A stretch of 64,000 nt of DNA from Thermus amyloliquefaciens (GTDB taxonomy: Bacteria > Deinococcota > Deinococci > Deinococcales > Thermaceae). The stretch's first letter is position 1. Every line of letters starts with the position of its first letter. Under the pieces are notes generated by a model. The model was not told the origin of the DNA and searched no databases. It saw nothing but the letters and a program-made list of their open reading frames with translations. The translations under genes were made by a program, and so were the position numbers. This document shows positions 61,436 through 64,000 of the stretch, in pieces. Location of the stretch: NCBI RefSeq assembly GCF_000744885.1, contig NZ_JQMV01000003.1, positions 1,054,001 through 1,118,000 of the forward strand, given 5' to 3'.

Positions 61436-61467
61436 CCCCCCCGGGGTAGAACCCCCCGGGGGGGTTT
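61436..61467. terminator. Strong bidirectional terminator
   Basis: An 11-bp stem CCCCCCCGGGG (61436-61446) / CCCCGGGGGGG (61454-61464) is followed by TTTG on the plus strand and preceded by AAAAT, which gives ATTTT on the minus strand. It separates the convergent mazG/remnant and zinc-ribbon genes. Confidence 0.85.
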
Positions 61468-61477
61468 GCCTCAGGGC

Positions 61478-61726
61478 CTAATCAAAGAGGTCAAAAATCT
61501 CCAGGAAGCCCTTCTTCTTGCGGTAGGGCTTCCCCTCCCCGTGGGGGTAGGTTCCCCACTTCTCCTCGTGGGCCCGATTGGCCTCCTTGGCCTCCGCCAA
61601 GAGCTTCTCCAGCTCCCCCCTATCCAGCCAGACGCCCCCGCACTGGGGACAGACATCCAGGACCACCCCCCGCCTTTCCACCTCCCGCATCCCCACCTGG
61701 CAGTTGGGGCAAAGAAGGAGAGGCAT
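61478..61726 (-). CDS. TFIIB-type zinc-ribbon protein
   Basis: 82 residues with one zinc ribbon: Cys pairs CPNC (residues ~6-9) and CPQC (~27-30) in LLCPNCQVGMREVERRGVVL and DVCPQCGGVWLDRGELEKLL, the zf-TFIIB/COG3809 pattern. The rest is charged and ends FLEIFDLFD. Function unknown for this family. ATG at 61726 abuts the stop of the metallopeptidase gene, so both share the riboswitch-controlled transcript. Confidence 0.85.
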   Translation of the reverse strand: MPLLLCPNCQVGMREVERRGVVLDVCPQCGGVWLDRGELEKLLAEAKEANRAHEEKWGTYPHGEGKPYRKKKGFLEIFDLFD

Positions 61727-62407
61727 CTACTCCTCCCTCCGGCCCATGAGGAGGCTGGCGTAGTAGAGGATGCTGGCCAAGGAGCTGGCCAAGGCGGCCA
61801 CATAGGTGAGGGCGGCCCAGGTCAGCACCTGGCGGGCAGGGGCCATCTCCTGAGGGGAAAGGAAACCCATGCGCCTCAGAAACTCCAGGGCCCTGCGAGA
61901 GGCGTCAAACTCCACGGGCAGGGTGATGAACTGGAAGAGGGCCACCGCCAGGTAGAGGTAAAGGCCCAGCTTGGCCAAACCCAGGGCCCCCATGCCCAAG
62001 CCCAAAACCACCAGTAAGGGCCCAAAGTTAGAACCCAGGCTGGCGGCGGGAAGCAGGCTGGCCCTTACCCGAAGCCAAGCATACCCTTGGGCATCCTGCA
62101 CCGCATGCCCCACCTCGTGGGCCGCCACGGCCAAGGCCGCCAGGCTCGGGGAGGCGTAGTTGGCCTCGGAAAGCCGCACCGCCTTGGCGTGGGGGTCGTA
62201 GTGGTCCGTGAGGGCCCCGGGCACGGGCTCCACCCGCACCTGGGTGAGGCCGTGAGCATCCAGGATGGCCCGGGCCACCTGGGCCCCCGTGAGGCCCCGG
62301 CTGTTGGCCACCCGGCTAAAACGGGCAAAGGTGGCCTGCAACCCCCCTTGGATCGCCACGCTGGCCACGAACACCAGCACCATGAGCAAAATCGCCAACA
62401 TCTCCAT
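61727..62407 (-). CDS. YugP-type membrane zinc metallopeptidase
   Basis: 226 residues of the Zn_peptidase_2 (YugP) family. N-terminal helix (MLAILLMVLVFVASVAIQG), a peptidase core with HEVGH (AVAAHEVGHAVQDAQGYAWL) and a third-ligand region near FDASRRALEFL (EFDASRRA is family-typical), and three more hydrophobic segments toward the C-terminus. The active site is predicted to face the cytoplasm or membrane; substrate unknown. ATG at 62407 sits 3 nt after GGAGGTGG. The in-frame extension upstream to 62725 runs through the riboswitch and is not coding. First gene of a two-gene unit with the zinc-ribbon protein. Confidence 0.9.
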   Translation of the reverse strand: MEMLAILLMVLVFVASVAIQGGLQATFARFSRVANSRGLTGAQVARAILDAHGLTQVRVEPVPGALTDHYDPHAKAVRLSEANYASPSLAALAVAAHEVGHAVQDAQGYAWLRVRASLLPAASLGSNFGPLLVVLGLGMGALGLAKLGLYLYLAVALFQFITLPVEFDASRRALEFLRRMGFLSPQEMAPARQVLTWAALTYVAALASSLASILYYASLLMGRREE

Positions 62408-62418
62408 GCTCCACCTCC

Positions 62419-62551
62419 GCGGGCAGAGTAGCAAAAACCGAGGCCACCCGTACAGGTGGTCTCGCCATGCGCCCTTAGGCGCCCCAGCCGACCGGGGAAG
62501 GTTCCCGTACTGACGACCGGCTGGCCCCCTTCGGGGGCGGCTACTCCCCGC
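62419..62551 (-). promoter_or_regulatory. Probable yybP-ykoY (manganese) riboswitch
   Basis: The minus-strand leader starts GCGGGGAGTAGC (62551-62540) and closes with GCTACTC then TGCCCGC (62432-62419): P1 GAGTAGC/GCTACTC extended by GCGGG/CCCGC. Inside are a GC hairpin (GCCCCC/GGGGGC, ~62539-62525), an arm CAGCCG/CGGCTG (62523-62518 / 62490-62485) holding GTCAGTACGGG, a small GCGCC/GGCGC stem (62482-62469), and GCGAGACC (62465-62458). The opening GGGGAGTAGC, the late GAGACC and the closing TTTTTGCTACTC are what I recall as hallmarks of the Mn2+-sensing class. ACCACCT (62460-62454) can pair with the ribosome site AGGTGG, a plausible off state. Confidence 0.72.
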
Positions 62552-62558
62552 AGGTACC

Positions 62559-62587
62559 TTTATACCAGACGCCTGCCCCCTCAGCAA
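62559..62587 (-). promoter_or_regulatory. Promoter of the riboswitch-YugP unit, -35 partly inside the IS end
   Basis: Minus-strand TTGCTG (62587-62582) and TATAAA (62564-62559) are 17 nt apart. The TTG of the -35 is the outermost CAA of the IS inverted repeat starting at 62585, so the promoter is a hybrid of IS and host sequence. Confidence 0.6.
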
Positions 62588-63576
62588 GGCCTTGTGGGCT
62601 TGCCTTGCAAGCCCTCTTGAGTTATGCATTTCCCGAGATGGGCAAGCGCGGCTTCGTCCGAAGGGAACCGAGGCCCAAGGAAGTCCTGGAGCTCTGCCTG
62701 TACCTGGCCCAAGAGGTGGCCCCACCCACCCCCAAAGGCCACCGCGGCAGACCCTGGCGCTACACCCATGCCCTGTACCTGGCCCTCCTCCTCTTCCGCG
62801 CCTTCTACGGCCTCACCTACCGAGCCACAGAGGCCCATCTCCAGGACCTCCTAGAGGGCCCCTTCCCCTCCCACCAGGCCCTGGCCGCCTATGCACAGAA
62901 ACACCTGAACGAAGAGGTGCTGCAGGCGCTGCTGGAACGGCTGGTACAGGAAGTGGAAGCCCGGCTTCCCCAAGAGGAAGGGGAACCCCCCTTTTCTTGA
63001 TGGACAGCACGGGGCTGGCCTACCGTAGCAAAGACACGGTGCTGCGCTGGCGCAGGGGGCAGGAGGAGCGGCGGATGCGGGGGCACAGCCGGCTTTTGGC
63101 CCTGGTGCGGTGGAGGAGGGGGCAGAAGCTTTTGGTCCCTTGGGGGGGCGGGGTGGGGCGGGCGTATGCCCCTGACCCGAGGCTTGGGGCGGGGGTGCTC
63201 CTGCGGTTTGGGCTGGGGGGCGGGGTGCTTTTGGGGGACGCGGGCTTTGACGGGAGGGAGGTGTGGGAGGTGGTGCGAGGGCTTGGGGTGTGGCCCCTGA
63301 TCCGGCTGCGGGGAGGGGGAGAGGTGCGGGATGAGGTGCGGCGGGAGGTAGCGGCGAGGTGGGACGGGGAGGTGTATCGGAGGCGAGGGGTGGTGGAGGG
63401 GGTGTTTGGGGGGATGAAGACGCGTTTGCGGAGGGGTTATTTGCAGGAGCGGAAACCGCATACGGCCATGTGGCGGGCCTTTATGGAGTTCCTTGCCTAC
63501 GGCCTGCGCATCCTGCTCACCCTGCTTCCCCCTCAGGGGGGGTACAAGGCGATTTACTAGGCAAGCCCAGGCCTTG
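62585..63576 (+). mobile_element. Insertion sequence (IS5-like, ~1.0 kb)
   Basis: The ends form an imperfect inverted repeat: CAAGGCCT-TGT-GGGCTTGCCT at the left (62585-62605) and its complement without the TGT at the right (63559-63576). One transposase locus fills the element; its stop codon is inside the right repeat. No target duplication is obvious. It separates the riboswitch unit from the rhodanese gene. Confidence 0.8.
62638..63560 (+). CDS. IS transposase, DDE type, read in two frames
   Basis: ORF A (start ATG 62638, or TTG 62605) gives the N-terminal part ([41 protein letters not shown]) and stops at 63000. The -1 frame continues with [14 protein letters not shown] (first Asp), [14 protein letters not shown] (second Asp), and [19 protein letters not shown] (Glu) to 63560. 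The crossing is at CCCCCCTTTTC (62986-62996). IS5-family groups commonly use a frameshift here; a missing C would equally restore one frame. All catalytic residues are present, so it may be active. The distal half has unusually G-rich codons. Confidence 0.82.
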
Positions 63577-63645
63577 TTGCCAAATGTGGGCCAGGTTCCT
63601 TTACTCTTTTGCGCTCATGGGTATGTTGGCCTCGGGAGGAGAGGT
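63577..63645 (+). other. Leader region of the rhodanese gene
   Basis: 69 nt between the IS right end and the rhodanese start. It holds GGGAGGAGAGG as ribosome site. No clear promoter pair is visible; the IS may have displaced or replaced it. Confidence 0.5.
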
Positions 63646-64000
63646 ATGGGGTACGCCCATCCTGAGGTACTGGTGAGCACAGACTGGGTTCAGGAGCACC
63701 TCGAGGATCCCCAGGTGCGGATCCTCGAGGTGGACGAGGACATCCTCCTCTATGACACCGGCCACATCCCCGGGGCCCAAAAGGTGGACTGGCAAAGGGA
63801 CTTTTGGGACCCCGTGGTGCGGGATTTCGTGGATGAAGAGGGTTTTGCCAGCCTCATGGAAAGGCTTGGCATCGCCAACGACACCACCGTGGTCCTCTAC
63901 GGGGATAAGAACAACTGGTGGGCCGCCTACGCCTTCTGGTTCTTCAAGTACAACGGCCACCAGGATGTGCGCCTCATGAACGGGGGGCGGCAGAAGTGGG
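63646..64000 (+). CDS. Thiosulfate sulfurtransferase (rhodanese), 3' end outside window
   Basis: 118 residues are visible, from [19 protein letters not shown]. Rhodanese pattern: [70 protein letters not shown]. The visible part is the first (usually inactive) rhodanese domain of a two-domain enzyme; the catalytic Cys would lie beyond the edge. It moves sulfane sulfur from thiosulfate to an acceptor. ATG at 63646 follows GGGAGGAGAGG. Confidence 0.93.
   Translation, partial: MGYAHPEVLVSTDWVQEHLEDPQVRILEVDEDILLYDTGHIPGAQKVDWQRDFWDPVVRDFVDEEGFASLMERLGIANDTTVVLYGDKNNWWAAYAFWFFKYNGHQDVRLMNGGRQKW

Noticed and set aside
62408-62725. N-terminal extension of the YugP gene
   Set aside because: It crosses the riboswitch, the promoter and the IS end, and has no membrane-protein or peptidase character.

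Overview
The window is chromosomal DNA of a Thermus species. This rests on very high GC with G or C in most third codon positions, proteins rich in Leu, Ala, Arg, Glu and Pro, many leaderless promoters (a -10 hexamer 5-7 nt ahead of the start codon), and family versions close to those known from T. thermophilus (Mfd, SerRS, an aldehyde dehydrogenase with a C-terminal tail, SmpB, SMC). Genes are packed tightly, with ATGA/GTGA coupling and several convergent genes whose 3' ends overlap.

Layout. 1-4118 (-): a fatty acid beta-oxidation operon fadN-fadA-fadE, with fadE cut by the window edge. Its start region carries a box that is nearly repeated before the degV-mfd operon at 4373-8189 (-), which suggests one fatty-acid-responsive regulator for both. 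8241-14185: pcp, then an envelope glycan cluster (LpxB-like protein, two glycosyltransferases, an MFS transporter, a polysaccharide deacetylase). 14094-14747 (-): mnmD. 14747-29583 (-): about 15 kb encoding five large secreted or outer-membrane proteins with DUF11-type beta-sandwich repeats, one of them a 1806-residue protein ending in a predicted beta-barrel. 29714-36451 (+): a DUF554 membrane protein, then gatC-serS-N-acylamino-acid racemase-GNAT-amidohydrolase-ClC channel. 36339-37913: PIG-L deacetylase, chorismate mutase and a small secreted protein. 37916-43175 (-): Na/Pi-cotransporter-like protein, rsmD, coaD, aldehyde dehydrogenase and a secreted WD40 protein. 43216-46069: tRNA-Pro(CGG), then a SAM-I riboswitch controlling metY-metX. 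46076-54862 (-): gap-pgk, tpiA, an aminotransferase with a 2-oxoacid dehydrogenase E1 pair, and hemL-mnmE. 55049-61226 (+): bioY, a broken small gene, smpB, cell-wall amidase, GerMN protein, smc and mazG. 61201-64000: a peroxiredoxin remnant, a terminator, a YugP-type metallopeptidase plus zinc-ribbon protein behind a probable Mn2+ (yybP-ykoY) riboswitch, an IS element abutting that promoter, and the start of a rhodanese gene.

Main points for follow-up. (1) A probable manganese riboswitch precedes a membrane metallopeptidase, and the -35 element of its promoter is partly supplied by the adjoining IS end. (2) The giant DUF11/barrel operon looks like an uncharacterised cell-envelope system with a mosaic last gene. 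(3) Five reading-frame breaks (two in smc, one in a DUF11 gene, one after bioY, one in the transposase) all sit in G/C homopolymers and are all compatible with missing bases. They may be sequencing undercalls or true slippage sites. (4) Near-identical FadR-like boxes link degV to beta-oxidation. (5) A BirA-like inverted repeat covers the bioY promoter.
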